From Terriglobus roseus DSM 18391 (lineage in GTDB: Bacteria > Acidobacteriota > Terriglobia > Terriglobales > Acidobacteriaceae), in NCBI RefSeq assembly GCF_000265425.1, contig NC_018014.1, forward strand, positions 186,001 to 250,000: a stretch of DNA of 64,000 nucleotides, read 5' to 3'. Below the pieces are notes generated by a model. The model saw nothing but the letters and a program-made list of their open reading frames with translations. It made no database searches and was not told where the DNA came from. The position numbers were made by a program, and so were the translations under genes. Numbering within the stretch: the first letter of the stretch is position 1; the number at the start of each line of letters is the position of its first letter. Of this stretch, positions 41,421-50,851 are shown piece by piece.

Positions 41421-44039
41421 CTACTCGGGGAACTTTGTGCGTATCCGCACGGTTCGCTCCAGCGGGTCAGCGTTCTCCAGCACCTTGCGTCGCAGGTCGG
41501 CGTCGATGCCTGGCTGTGCGAGCCATTGCTTCACCACGGCCTCTGCCTGTGGTGAGGTCTGCCCGCCGAGAAATGCACCGAGCCAGGCGCCCAGGTAGAA
41601 GATCTTGCGATCCCGCTTGATCTCCGGCAACTGATCGAGGCTGCGCTGCAGATACGGCAGTGTCAGTGACGCCTGCCGCACCTGATTGAACGAGCCCAGG
41701 CTCTGCGAGAGCCAGTCTTCCTGCTGCGCGCCGGCCGCAGTCGGAGCCTGCTGGTACATGGTGAAGTAACGTTCCTTGGTAGCTGCGTCCGGTGCGCCGG
41801 CCTGCACGGCGAAGGCGAACTTGCGGCCGTCGTCGGTGTTGTCGCGCTTGATTTCTGTTGCGAGGCGTGCGGGCCCTTCCTCGTCGTTCACGGCGATCAG
41901 CCGGCCGACCATGCTCCAACGATCCAGCGGCCGCAGATCGACGCCGGGGACGATGGTCTTGCCATCCAGCATGGACTTGAGTGTGTCGCGGGCGGCAGGT
42001 GTCTCCGCGGCTGAGGTCAGGGTGCGGAAGGCAACGATGCGCAGACCGGGTTCGGGCGCGTGCAGCATGCGGTCCGTCGCAACGGTTTCAAGCTGGGCGA
42101 CCAGCGGCGTGCGCGTGTTGTCACTCATGTAGCGCTGGAGCGCGCCGCTGACGCGCGCATACTGCAGCCGAGCGAGTGTCTCGTCCTCCTGGTGCGGCAG
42201 GTTTTGCAGCGCCAGCGTGACGTAGCCACGCGGGGCGGAGCGGGCGGTGTGTACGTTCTCCCACAGTGCGCCCCATAGCATGGTCTGCAGCAGCGGATCG
42301 GACGTTGCTGCGTTGCTTTGCAGCGTGGCCTTTACCGCGGCTTCGCTCTTCGCATCGAGCAGGAAGCGGCCGTAGGCCTGGTCGCCGCCGTTCGCGAAGA
42401 CATACTTCGGGCAGGCCTTGCCTGCGACGCCCGGGACATCGACGCTGGCACCGTTCCACTCCACACGCACGCGTTCGGGTGCGTGGTCTGCGTAGGCCAG
42501 CAGCACCTCATTGGTGATGGGCCAGCGATAGCCGTCGTTCAGTACGTCGGTCTGCGAGAGTGTCACACGTCGCACCCGACGGCCACTCTTGTCGCAGCTC
42601 CAGGCTGTGGTGATCTCTGGCATGCCGCGCTGCAGCACCCATGCGTTGGCCCATGCCTGCACATCCTGTTTGCTTGCTGCCTGCAAAGCACCAACGAGGT
42701 CGCTCCACTGCGCATTGCCGTAGGCGTGTTGCTTCAGGTACGCACGGAGGCCGTTTCGAAAGGCATCTGGCCCCAGCTTGAACTCCAACTGCTTCAGGAT
42801 GCTTGGCGCCTTCTGATAGACGATGGCACCGTAGGCGCTCTTGGCATCCTTCAAATTTGGGATGTCCTGGAAGATGGGCGTCGTGCCCTCGGTCTCATCG
42901 ATACCGTAGGCAAGCGGTTTGATGCCCTCGTACATATGCTTCCAGGGCAGTGAGGACGGCTCAAGATCGGCGAGCGCACGGTAAGCCATGTACTGGGAAA
43001 AGCCTTCCTTGAGCCACAGGTCGTCGAACCACCGCATGGTCACCAGGTCGCCGAACCACTGATGCGTGAGTTCGTGCAGAACGAGTGTGTCGCGCGTGAA
43101 GCGGTCGTTGGCCGTGGGTGCCGAGCGGAAGAGCACGCCTGACTCGTTCAGGAACGTTGCGCCCGCATGCTCCATGCCGCCGAAGGGGAAGCCAGGGATC
43201 AGGACGAGGTCGTACTTGGGGAAGGGATATGGCTGCTGGAAGTAGTCTTCGAGCCACCTGGTTCCGCGTGCGGTCATCTCCTGCACATGCGGCGCTTCGC
43301 TCTGCGCGCGGGCGAGTTGCGATTTGCGCACGTAGAGATCAGGTTCACCGGATTTGCCCTTGAGCTTTGCCCACGGACCCGCTGCGAAGGCGAAGAGGTA
43401 GGTGGAGATGGGGCGCGTCTCCTCGAAGGTTCGAGAGCCGCCAGTGCTGCTGCCTGTCTGTGCCGTGTTGGCGATGGTGACCCAGTTCGCAGGGGTGGAC
43501 AGGTCGAGCGTAAAGCGTGCCTTCAGGTCCGGCTGATCGAAGCAGGGGAAGGCCATGCTCGCATCCATGGGAACGAAGAGCGAGTAGAAGTACTCGCTGC
43601 CATCTTCCTTGTCTTCGTAACGCGTGATGGCGGCGCCGGCCTTTGCAACACGCGAGGTGAACCTGGTCACCAGGGTGTTGCCGCCCTTGCGCAGATGAGA
43701 CGCCGGCAGAATCAGGTGTCCGTTCACCAGCGTCGGCGTGATGCTCTGGCCGTTGAGTTGCGCAGCCGTGATGGTGCCTTCGCGATAGTCGATGGGAAGA
43801 TCTGTGGACGCGTCGCGGAGCAGGAAGCGGACGGTCTCCGCGCCGGGCATGGTCTCTGCATGCGGCTGCAACGCCAGGTGCAAGTCATAGTGCAAGTCGG
43901 AGATGCGCGCGGCCCGCGACTGAGCGAGTGCGTGAGCGATACCCGCCTCTGGCTTTGCGGCTGCAGCGGTCTGTGCTGCACTGGCGAGTGTGACTGCGCT
44001 GACCATGAGCGTGATGCTCCACAGCATGCGGATCTTCAT
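41421..44039 (-). CDS. M1 family aminopeptidase, secreted
   Basis: The 872-residue enzyme has a signal peptide (MLWSITLMVSAVTLASA), then the N-terminal beta domain, the substrate exopeptidase motif FGGMEHAGATF (GAMEN-like), and the zinc site LVLHELTHQWFGDL with the second Glu in KEGFSQYMAY. An ERAP1-like helical C-terminal domain follows (LRTLTSAAETPAARDTL etc.). M1 enzymes remove N-terminal residues from peptides; export indicates peptide scavenging or envelope turnover. The convergent MBL gene ends 28 bp away. The long frame upstream of 44039 overlaps the NatB-like permease end and is not coding. Confidence 0.92.
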   Translation of the reverse strand: MKIRMLWSITLMVSAVTLASAAQTAAAAKPEAGIAHALAQSRAARISDLHYDLHLALQPHAETMPGAETVRFLLRDASTDLPIDYREGTITAAQLNGQSITPTLVNGHLILPASHLRKGGNTLVTRFTSRVAKAGAAITRYEDKEDGSEYFYSLFVPMDASMAFPCFDQPDLKARFTLDLSTPANWVTIANTAQTGSSTGGSRTFEETRPISTYLFAFAAGPWAKLKGKSGEPDLYVRKSQLARAQSEAPHVQEMTARGTRWLEDYFQQPYPFPKYDLVLIPGFPFGGMEHAGATFLNESGVLFRSAPTANDRFTRDTLVLHELTHQWFGDLVTMRWFDDLWLKEGFSQYMAYRALADLEPSSLPWKHMYEGIKPLAYGIDETEGTTPIFQDIPNLKDAKSAYGAIVYQKAPSILKQLEFKLGPDAFRNGLRAYLKQHAYGNAQWSDLVGALQAASKQDVQAWANAWVLQRGMPEITTAWSCDKSGRRVRRVTLSQTDVLNDGYRWPITNEVLLAYADHAPERVRVEWNGASVDVPGVAGKACPKYVFANGGDQAYGRFLLDAKSEAAVKATLQSNAATSDPLLQTMLWGALWENVHTARSAPRGYVTLALQNLPHQEDETLARLQYARVSGALQRYMSDNTRTPLVAQLETVATDRMLHAPEPGLRIVAFRTLTSAAETPAARDTLKSMLDGKTIVPGVDLRPLDRWSMVGRLIAVNDEEGPARLATEIKRDNTDDGRKFAFAVQAGAPDAATKERYFTMYQQAPTAAGAQQEDWLSQSLGSFNQVRQASLTLPYLQRSLDQLPEIKRDRKIFYLGAWLGAFLGGQTSPQAEAVVKQWLAQPGIDADLRRKVLENADPLERTVRIRTKFPE

Positions 44040-44052
44040 GAGAAAAGAATAA

Positions 44053-44074
44053 GGGCACGGATTGCTCCGTGCCC
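44053..44074 (-). terminator. Intrinsic terminator of the NatAB-like operon
   Basis: A perfect 9-bp stem, GGGCACGGA (44053-44061) with TCCGTGCCC (44066-44074), closes around TTGC. On the minus strand it is followed by TTATTCTTTTCTC, a T-rich tail. It lies 24 bases after the permease stop at 44099 and just before the M1 gene start. Confidence 0.85.
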
Positions 44075-44098
44075 CTTCTTTGTGTGGATGTGATGTGT

Positions 44099-45334
44099 CT
44101 AGCTGTACTTCATCCAGCGCACGATCTCCGGCAGGTTCGGCTTCTTGCCGTACATCAGGATGCCCACGCGGTAGATGCGGCTGGCGATCCACAGGACGAC
44201 GTAGATGGTGATGGCCATCAGCACGATCGATGCCGCAATCTCGTACCAGGGCACTGGTGACACGGAGATGCGCATGTACATCAGCAGCGGCGTGCAGAAG
44301 GGAATCAGCGACAGGATGCGCGCGTAGATGCTGTTGGGCGAGTTAAGTACTAGCGGCAGCGTCACCATGCATGCGGCGAGTGGCATGACCAGGAACATGT
44401 TCAGCTGTTGCAGCTCCTGCTCAGAGTTTGTCATGGCGCCCAGTGCTGCGGCGATCGACGAGTACAGCAAGTAGCCCAGCAGGAAGTAGACGATGAAGTA
44501 GCCGACCTGCGCGGCCGAGAGAGAGATATGCGTGCCGCCACCCAGGAAGTGCGTCAGCAGCGGCGTTGCCGTCAGGACTACCGCAGCAGCCATCCAGATG
44601 AAGACCTGCGTCAGGCCGACCGAGCCTACGCCGATGACCTTGCCCGCCATCATCTCAGCGGGTTTGACCGTGGCCAGCATGACCTCGAAGACACGCGACG
44701 TCTTCTCTTCAATGATGGATCGTGCCACGTTCATGCCGTAGAGCATGATGACCATGTACATCAGGAAGAAGAGAACGTAGGCGCCGGCAAAGTTTGCGCT
44801 GGTGCTGTCCTGCTCCTCATCCGCGGCGTTCATGGTGATGGGACTCATCATGTCGGCGACGTCGGCTTTGCTCATGCCCTGCGCTACGAGGCGATCGCGC
44901 GTCAGCACCTTGTCCAGAGCGTCCCGTACGGTGTTGCGTGTGGCGAGATCGGCGGAGGAACCCTGCCGGTACTCGATCTTCGGCTTCGCGCCCTTCTGCG
45001 CCGCGGGCGTGATCCACAGGTAGCCGTCGATGTCCTTCGACTTCAGCGATGCCTTCAGACCCGGCAGCGTATTGGCGCTGGGCGGTGCGACGATGTTCAG
45101 CAACATCTCGCCTTCGGTGTCGCGGTTGAGCTGATCCTGCACATCATTCGCCAAAGCCAGGTCGGGGGAGACGATGACGATGTGCGAGCTGGACTTGGAG
45201 TGCTTCGCGATCAGAATCGACGCGGTGATGCCGCCACCCATCAGCAGCGGGATCAGGATCGTGGCGATCATGAAGCCTTTGGTGCGGACGCGCTCCAGAT
45301 ACTCGCGGCGTGCAATCAGAAAGATGTTACGCAT
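44099..45334 (-). CDS. ABC-2 type transporter permease, NatB-like
   Basis: This 411-residue protein has one N-terminal helix (GFMIATILIPLLMGGGITAS), a ~150-residue extracytoplasmic domain, then a membrane block (FAGAYVLFFLMYMVIMLYGM, then IIEEKTSRVFEVMLATVKPAEMMAG, the ABC-2 signature region, then further helices). This is the layout of NatB/YhaP permeases that export sodium or unknown small molecules with an ATPase partner. The ATPase gene lies 41 bp upstream in the same direction. The substrate is unassigned. Confidence 0.9.
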   Translation of the reverse strand: MRNIFLIARREYLERVRTKGFMIATILIPLLMGGGITASILIAKHSKSSSHIVIVSPDLALANDVQDQLNRDTEGEMLLNIVAPPSANTLPGLKASLKSKDIDGYLWITPAAQKGAKPKIEYRQGSSADLATRNTVRDALDKVLTRDRLVAQGMSKADVADMMSPITMNAADEEQDSTSANFAGAYVLFFLMYMVIMLYGMNVARSIIEEKTSRVFEVMLATVKPAEMMAGKVIGVGSVGLTQVFIWMAAAVVLTATPLLTHFLGGGTHISLSAAQVGYFIVYFLLGYLLYSSIAAALGAMTNSEQELQQLNMFLVMPLAACMVTLPLVLNSPNSIYARILSLIPFCTPLLMYMRISVSPVPWYEIAASIVLMAITIYVVLWIASRIYRVGILMYGKKPNLPEIVRWMKYS

Positions 45335-45375
45335 CGCGCAGGCTCCTTTGTTGGGTCGATGTCAGGGCAGCGAGG

Positions 45376-46299
45376 TTATGCATCGACGGCACCTCCGACG
45401 CGTTCGATGAAGATCTCTTCCAGCGTCGGCTCCTTCACTTCAAAGCGCGAGATGCGGGTGCCGCGCGCGACGGCTTCGGCCAGCAGCGGCTGCGCATCGG
45501 GCATGGTGGTGATGCCATCGCCGCGCAGCTTCACGCTGGCCATGCCGCCACCAAACTCTTCCGCGCTCTCGACCTCTGCGTTACGCAGGAAGCTGTTGTC
45601 GCCCTCGAAAGTGACCTCGACGCGATTCTTCGGATAGCGGCTTTTGATCTCGCGCATATTGCCTTCCAACACGATGCGGCCGCGATGGATGAGCGCGATG
45701 GCGTCGCACATCTTTTCCACCTGATCCATGCGATGTGTGGAGAAGAGGATGGCCTTGCCTTCGCGGCGCAGGTCCATTAGCGTGTCCTGCAGCAGGGCGC
45801 CGTTGACGGGATCGAGGCCGCTGAAGGGCTCATCCATGATGATCAGTTCCGGCTCATGGATGAGCGCGGTGATGAACTGGATCTTCTGCTGCATGCCCTT
45901 GCTCAGCTCTTCGGTCTTTTTGGGCAGGGCTTCGGTGATCTGCAGACGCTCGGCCCAGGCCTTGCCGCGCTTGTCGGCCTCCGTGGCGGACAGGCCACGA
46001 AGCTGGCCCATGAAGGTGATCTGTTCCATCACATTCATCTTTTTGTAGAGGCCGCGCTCTTCCGGCAGATAGCCGACGCGCTTCAGAGCATCGCGCTCAA
46101 AGGGCTTGTCGAAGAGGGTGACGGTGCCGCTGTCCGGCACGGTGATGCCGATCATCATGCGGATGGACGATGTCTTGCCGCTTCCATTAGGGCCCAGCAG
46201 GCCAAACATGGTGCCTGGTTCAATGCGCAGCGACAGGCCCTCGACCGCGACCTTCGTCTCATAGACTTTGCGAATCTTGTCGAGTACAACCGTTGCCAT
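45376..46299 (-). CDS. ABC transporter ATP-binding protein, NatA-like
   Basis: The 307-residue ATPase has Walker A GPNGSGKTSS, the Q-loop region, LSKGMQQKIQFI (signature; the usual LSGGQ is replaced by LSKGM as in NatA-type proteins), Walker B ELIIMDEPFSGLDP and the switch His in FSTHRMDQ. The C-terminal ~80 residues are the extra domain typical of the ABC-2 exporter class. It pairs with the permease at 44099 and starts 4 bp after the tautomerase stop, so all three are likely cotranscribed. Confidence 0.93.
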   Translation of the reverse strand: MATVVLDKIRKVYETKVAVEGLSLRIEPGTMFGLLGPNGSGKTSSIRMMIGITVPDSGTVTLFDKPFERDALKRVGYLPEERGLYKKMNVMEQITFMGQLRGLSATEADKRGKAWAERLQITEALPKKTEELSKGMQQKIQFITALIHEPELIIMDEPFSGLDPVNGALLQDTLMDLRREGKAILFSTHRMDQVEKMCDAIALIHRGRIVLEGNMREIKSRYPKNRVEVTFEGDNSFLRNAEVESAEEFGGGMASVKLRGDGITTMPDAQPLLAEAVARGTRISRFEVKEPTLEEIFIERVGGAVDA

Positions 46300-46303
46300 G
46301 CGC

Positions 46304-46507
46304 TTATGCCTTCTGCTTCGCGCGGCGGTCGGAGATTAACTCACCCGCATTGGCCCAGTTTTCAGGATTCTGCTCGTCCAGGATGATGTGGGTCATCTGC
46401 GGATTGCTGCCCAGCACGCGTACCAGGGTGTCCGTAAATTCTTTTGCGATTTGCGCCTTCTGTTCGTGGCTGGCGCCGCCCAGCATGTGCACGTGGATGA
46501 CCGGCAT
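46304..46507 (-). CDS. 4-oxalocrotonate tautomerase family protein
   Basis: This small 67-residue protein begins MPVIHVHMLGG, exposing Pro1 as catalytic base after Met removal. The rest (HEQKAQIAKEFTDTLVRVLG, then ILDEQNPENWANAGELI) fits the tautomerase beta-alpha-beta fold. AGGG sits about six bases upstream of the ATG; a longer in-frame start lies within the promoter of recG and is rejected. It is the first gene of the NatAB-like transcription unit, an unusual partner for an exporter; the substrate is unknown. Confidence 0.88.
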   Translation of the reverse strand: MPVIHVHMLGGASHEQKAQIAKEFTDTLVRVLGSNPQMTHIILDEQNPENWANAGELISDRRAKQKA

Positions 46508-46588
46508 GAAGTCCCTCGATGATGAGAATAGCAGTGCCGATTGCGTCACTGGGTGGCGCGCAGTCTTTGCCTTATCATCGCCTTCAGC

Positions 46589-48913
46589 ATGCTTGATCTC
46601 GCCACGCCCGTGCAGTTGATCAAAGGTGTGGGGCCGCGCAATGCGGAGGCGCTGCGCAAGCGCGGTGTCGAGACCGCAGAAGACCTGCTGTACCACCTGC
46701 CCTTTCGCTATGAAGACCGCCTGGATCCCAAGCCGTTGAGCGCGCTCAAGGCCGGCGAGATGGCATCGGTCATCGGCGAGGTGCGCGGAACGGCGACGCT
46801 ACGGGCGCGGTCCATGCCCATCTTCGAGATGACGGTCGGGCAGGGGCTCGGCACGCTGAAGGCGATGTGGTTCCGCGGCACGTACCTCGAGGGAAAGTTT
46901 CGACCCGGTCAGATGGTGGCGCTGTACGGCAAGCTGGAGTCGTCGCGGTCGACCGTGGGCAGCTTCAAGATGGTGCAGCCGCAGTTTGAGATCCTGCCCG
47001 GACCGGAGGATGAGAACGAGGCGGTGCTGCTCGAGGTGGGCCGCATTGTGCCGGTCTATGAGTCGCTGGGCGGCACGACGCCGTGGGGGGCGAAGCTGGG
47101 TTCGCGATGGATGCGTCAGGTGGTGTGGCGGCTGCTGGATGACCTTGCCGCCGGGCCGCAGTTGATCGATCCCGTGCCGCACTCGCTGCGCAAGCGGCTG
47201 GGGCTGCCGGGCCGGCTGGAGGCCTTGCGTGCGGCGCATTTTCCGCCAGCCGGCACAGGCATGGGCGATCTGCAGGCCTTCACCACACCGGGACATGCGC
47301 GGCTGATCTTTGAAGAGTTGTTCTACCTGGAGCTGGGGCTTGAGCTGAAGCGCAAGCGTCTGCGCGACCGCGCCGGCATCGCTTTTACTGCCGATGACAA
47401 TGTGCGAAACGCCATCAAGCAGGTGCTGCCCTTCCGTCCCACGGCGGCGCAGAAGCGTGTGCTTGGCGAGATCGTGGAAGACATGCGCAAGCCGCAGCCG
47501 ATGCGGCGCCTGCTGCAGGGCGATGTGGGCAGCGGCAAGACCATCGTGGCTCTGGAGGCGGCGCTGGTGGCCATCGAAGGCGGCTACCAGGCGGTGTTGA
47601 TGGCGCCGACCGAGATCCTTGCGACGCAGCACTACCTCTCTGCGCGAAAACTGCTGCAGCGCTCATCGCGGCAGTACAAGGTAACGCTGTTAACCGGTTC
47701 GCTGGACGAGGCGGAGAAGCGCCGTGCGCGACGTCGCATTGCTTCGGGCGATGCAGAACTCATCATCGGTACACAAGCTCTGATTCAGGCGAAGGTAGAC
47801 TTCGCGAACCTTGGTCTTGTCATTGTGGATGAGCAGCATCGCTTCGGTGTGCGGCAGCGCTTCACGCTCATGAAGAAGGATGAAGCGACGGAGCCGGATG
47901 TACTGGTGATGACGGCGACGCCCATTCCGCGCACGCTGGCGCTGACCATCTACGGCGATCTGGAGGTCAGTGTCATTGATGAGCTGCCGCCGGGCCGCTC
48001 GCCCATCATTACCCGCCGCACCAGCGAAGAACGCGCCGATGACGTGTGGGAGTTTGTGCGCAAGCAGGTGACTGCGGGCCGGCAGGCGTATGTGGTCTAT
48101 CCAGTCATTGAAGGTGCAAATGATGATCAGCCGGAGCTGGACTTTCCGAAGGATCCAAGCGAATCAGCGGGCCAGAACACCGGTGCACCAACGATCGCAT
48201 TGAAAGCACCGGCCAAAAAAGCAGCGAAGAAAGTCGCCGCGAAAAAATCTGCCAAGAAGTCGGCGAAGACAAAGAAAGACGACGAGCTATTCGAGAAGCC
48301 TTCCCTGCGCGCTGCGACGGATATGTATGAGGAGCTGCGTCATGGTGCGTTGCATGGTCTGCGTCTTGGTCTCTTGCACGGACGTCTGCCGTCCGATGAG
48401 AAAGAGATCATCATGCAGCAGTTCAAGCGTGGCGATATCGATGTGCTGATCTCAACGACGGTAATTGAAGTTGGCGTCGACGTGCCGAACGCCTCACTGA
48501 TGGTGATTGAACATGCGGAACGTTTCGGCCTGGCGCAGATGCACCAGTTGCGCGGTCGTGTGGGCCGCGGCACTGCGAAGAGTTACTGCATCCTGATGAC
48601 GGGCGGCCGCGTCTCTCCGGAGGCAGAACAGCGACTGGATGCCATGGTGCGTACGCAGAATGGGTTTGAGCTTGCCGAGCTTGATCTGCAGCAGCGCGGT
48701 CCGGGTGAGTTCTTCGGTACGCGCCAGGCGGGGCTTCCGGACTTCCGCGTGGCAAATCTTGTGCGCGATCGTCGCCTGCTGGAGCTTGCGAAAAGCGAGG
48801 CTTCGGACTTCGCGAACCTGCGCACAAAAAACGTTACGGAAGACGAGCGAGCCATCGTTCGAACACAGTTGAAGCTGCATTGGCAGCGGCGGTATGGACT
48901 GGTGGAAGCGTAG
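46589..48913 (+). CDS. recG: ATP-dependent DNA helicase RecG with Lys/Ala-rich insertion
   Basis: This 774-residue helicase has the wedge/OB region (LIKGVGPRNAEALRKRG, then GEVRGTATLR), Walker A LLQGDVGSGKTIVALEAA, VIVDEQHRFGVRQR (DEQH box), MTATPIPRTLALTIYGD and the C-terminal motifs VIEVGVDVPNAS and HQLRGRVGRG. RecG rewinds stalled forks and Holliday junctions. Residues about 520-570 form an extra basic insert (KKAAKKVAAKKSAKK and similar) inside the second RecA-like domain, between YVVYPVIEG and SLRAATDMYEEL. E. coli RecG has 693 residues. The divergent tautomerase starts 81 bp away. Confidence 0.93.
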   Translation: MLDLATPVQLIKGVGPRNAEALRKRGVETAEDLLYHLPFRYEDRLDPKPLSALKAGEMASVIGEVRGTATLRARSMPIFEMTVGQGLGTLKAMWFRGTYLEGKFRPGQMVALYGKLESSRSTVGSFKMVQPQFEILPGPEDENEAVLLEVGRIVPVYESLGGTTPWGAKLGSRWMRQVVWRLLDDLAAGPQLIDPVPHSLRKRLGLPGRLEALRAAHFPPAGTGMGDLQAFTTPGHARLIFEELFYLELGLELKRKRLRDRAGIAFTADDNVRNAIKQVLPFRPTAAQKRVLGEIVEDMRKPQPMRRLLQGDVGSGKTIVALEAALVAIEGGYQAVLMAPTEILATQHYLSARKLLQRSSRQYKVTLLTGSLDEAEKRRARRRIASGDAELIIGTQALIQAKVDFANLGLVIVDEQHRFGVRQRFTLMKKDEATEPDVLVMTATPIPRTLALTIYGDLEVSVIDELPPGRSPIITRRTSEERADDVWEFVRKQVTAGRQAYVVYPVIEGANDDQPELDFPKDPSESAGQNTGAPTIALKAPAKKAAKKVAAKKSAKKSAKTKKDDELFEKPSLRAATDMYEELRHGALHGLRLGLLHGRLPSDEKEIIMQQFKRGDIDVLISTTVIEVGVDVPNASLMVIEHAERFGLAQMHQLRGRVGRGTAKSYCILMTGGRVSPEAEQRLDAMVRTQNGFELAELDLQQRGPGEFFGTRQAGLPDFRVANLVRDRRLLELAKSEASDFANLRTKNVTEDERAIVRTQLKLHWQRRYGLVEA

Positions 48914-48934
48914 GGTGATTCGAGTGGAAGTCAC

Positions 48935-48965
48935 CGATGCCATGCGGGGTTTCACGCAGGCATCG
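48935..48965. terminator. Probable bidirectional terminator between recG and a response regulator
   Basis: An interrupted stem pairs CGATGCC (48935-48941) with GGCATCG (48959-48965) and, inside, TGCG with CGCA, around GGGTTTCA. It lies between the convergent recG and response-regulator stops. There is no strong T run, so confidence is moderate. Confidence 0.45.
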
Positions 48966-48978
48966 GCGCTCAGAAGAT

Positions 48979-49431
48979 CTAAGCGACCTGCGCCAGCGTG
49001 GGAGCCGATGCCGCAGGTATCGCGCGAAGAGGCACCGATTGCACGTGCTTCTTTGGTCCTCGCTTGCGTGCCACCAGCACGCGGACGCGCTCCAAGAGTT
49101 CCGTCGGCGAGCATGCGCCCTTGGGCAGGAAGACGTCTGCGCCGCTGCCACGCTCAAACGATGTGACGGTGCCCGACACCATCAGGGAAGGCAGCCCAGG
49201 CTGCATCTCGCGCACGCGGCGGATCAGCTCCACGCCATCCATCTGCGGCATCAGCAGGTCGCACAGCAGCAGCGAGAGTTCGCCGGGTGCGTGGCTGTCG
49301 ATAATCTCAAGCGCCTCGTGGGAGCTGGTGGTGCTGATCACGCGATAACCGCGAGTCTCAAGCAGGAACTTGCGGACGGAAAGTGTCTGTTCGTTGTCGT
49401 CGACACACAGGATGATCTTCTTTGGGCGCAT
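48979..49431 (-). CDS. Single-domain response regulator (CheY-like)
   Basis: The 150-residue protein is one receiver domain: ILCVDDNEQTL (acidic pair), phospho-acceptor Asp in LLCDLLMPQMDG, Ser/Thr in LMVSGTV and Lys in FLPKGACSP. A short basic linker KRGPKKH and a tail of ~20 residues follow, with no DNA-binding domain. It could be the diffusible output of a kinase such as the hybrid kinases at 9.8-13.4 kb, but that is speculation from distance alone. The start at 49431 gives the family N-terminus; upstream starts extend into non-coding sequence. Confidence 0.85.
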   Translation of the reverse strand: MRPKKIILCVDDNEQTLSVRKFLLETRGYRVISTTSSHEALEIIDSHAPGELSLLLCDLLMPQMDGVELIRRVREMQPGLPSLMVSGTVTSFERGSGADVFLPKGACSPTELLERVRVLVARKRGPKKHVQSVPLRAIPAASAPTLAQVA

Positions 49432-49808
49432 GTTCCGTCGTTCTCCAGAGCCTCGCGGGTTAGCGGGGCGGCGTTCTTTGCGCGTTTCAGGGCGCAGGAA
49501 TTCTTTCGGCTCGCGTGCAGAAAAAATGCGCGCAGCCGGGATGGTTCGCATGCTGGGGAGGCATGCGGTGCAGGGTACAGAATGTCTTGTAAGGCGCGCG
49601 AAAAGCCGCGCGGCGACTGCGTGGATTCAACGGTCGTTCAGGGATCCGTTGTCCAACGCTTCCCAACAGTACGGAGCGCGACGGCCTCGTGCAACAGCGA
49701 AGATGAGGCGAAAGCTGTGCGAACATTTCGCTTGCGTTTCCACAGCAACTATCAACTCACCCAGAGTGAGTAGCTTGGCCTGTGCAACGCTCGTGGAAAG
49801 CCGTTGTA
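49432..49808. other. Non-coding region between response regulator and phzF-like gene
   Basis: No gene is supported in these 377 bases. They must hold the promoter of the response regulator, but no clear -35/-10 pair was seen. A short hairpin ACTCAC/GTGAGT at 49755-49771 lies just past the stop of the leftward PhzF-like gene and may end that transcript. Composition resembles the surroundings and no dispersed repeat was recognised. Confidence 0.5.
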
Positions 49809-50720
49809 TTACGGGTGCGTAAATGTTCCCGATGCAACAGGAATGGTGCGCCCTCCAACGAACACGTCTGTCACTGCACCGTCACGTAACGAAGCACGTA
49901 CGTCGATCCTTGAGGGACGATGCACCTCGATGCCCTGATGGATTGTGATCGCGGCTTGCGATGGCACAGCGTTGTGCCGCACGAGATAACTGATGGCGCA
50001 TCCTGCGGCAGAGCCTGTTGCTGGATCGTCGGCACCGTGGAAGGGCATGCGTGCGCGCCACGCTCCATCGTGCGGCGTGATGGCGTAGATGAACTTCGCG
50101 GCCGTGCCAGCGAGTGCTGTGGCCATGCGCGCTGAATCGACGCGCATGCGCTGCAGGGCATCCAGTGAGGCCAGTGGCACGATGCAGAAGGGCAGGCCTG
50201 TGCTGACGACCTGTGGGTAGAGCGCTGTGTGCAGATCACTTACTGCGAGGCCGCAAGCGGCTGCGAGTTCGTTGCGGTCAGGAGCGGGGCCAAACTCGGG
50301 ATCGCGCTGCCTCATCTCGCCGTAGACGCCGGCTTCGTCCTCTGCCGGTGTGCGGAAGCGTACGGCGATGGTGCCGACGTTCAGCTTCAGCCGGACCTCG
50401 TCACCGCCGCGTAAGAGGGGGTGGTTTGCCCACAACCAGCTAGCAGTGCCGAGCGTTGGATGGCCTGCGAAGGGTAATTCTTCTTCCACGGTGAAGATAC
50501 GCACGCGCACGCCGTGTTCGCGTTCTTCTTCGGGTGTTGCGGGCAGAATGAACGTGGTCTCTGACAGGTTTGTCTCGCGTGCCAGAGACTGCATTTGTTC
50601 GTCGCTCAGGCTGCGGCCGTCGGTGAAGATAGCGAGCATGTTGCCTTCGTACGCGCGTTCTGCGAAGACATCGACCTGAACCCAATCAAGAGAGCGACCT
50701 GCTGTAAACCACGTTGACAT
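49809..50720 (-). CDS. PhzF family isomerase/epimerase-like protein
   Basis: This 303-residue protein has the two-lobed diaminopimelate-epimerase-like fold of the PhzF family. The N-terminal QVDVFAERAYEGNMLAIF, the catalytic Glu in ARETNLSETTFI, the ELPFAGHPTLGTASWLW loop and the C-terminal DDPATGSAAGCAISYL are all visible. PhzF itself acts in phenazine synthesis, but no other phz gene is nearby, so another isomerisation is more likely. GAGGTGA lies a few bases before the ATG. It is divergent from the peroxiredoxin gene with 195 bp between. Confidence 0.9.
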   Translation of the reverse strand: MSTWFTAGRSLDWVQVDVFAERAYEGNMLAIFTDGRSLSDEQMQSLARETNLSETTFILPATPEEEREHGVRVRIFTVEEELPFAGHPTLGTASWLWANHPLLRGGDEVRLKLNVGTIAVRFRTPAEDEAGVYGEMRQRDPEFGPAPDRNELAAACGLAVSDLHTALYPQVVSTGLPFCIVPLASLDALQRMRVDSARMATALAGTAAKFIYAITPHDGAWRARMPFHGADDPATGSAAGCAISYLVRHNAVPSQAAITIHQGIEVHRPSRIDVRASLRDGAVTDVFVGGRTIPVASGTFTHP

Positions 50721-50851
50721 ACCATCACCTCGCGCATATTGTTGCAGGTGATGATGACGCGTTCGAATTCGACCCTCTGCCGCTGCTGTCTTTTTGCCCA
50801 GGCAGGGTTGTAGCGCGCCGCAAACTACCGCAGCGAATCGCATGAACCCCG

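Noticed and set aside
44408-45637. A 409-codon plus-strand open frame opposite the NatAB-like genes
   Set aside because: It is antisense to the ABC permease and ATPase with intact motifs, and its composition is that of a shadow frame.
49809-50720. Part of a phenazine cluster
   Set aside because: Only a PhzF-like gene is present; no phzA/B/D/E/G homologue is nearby.
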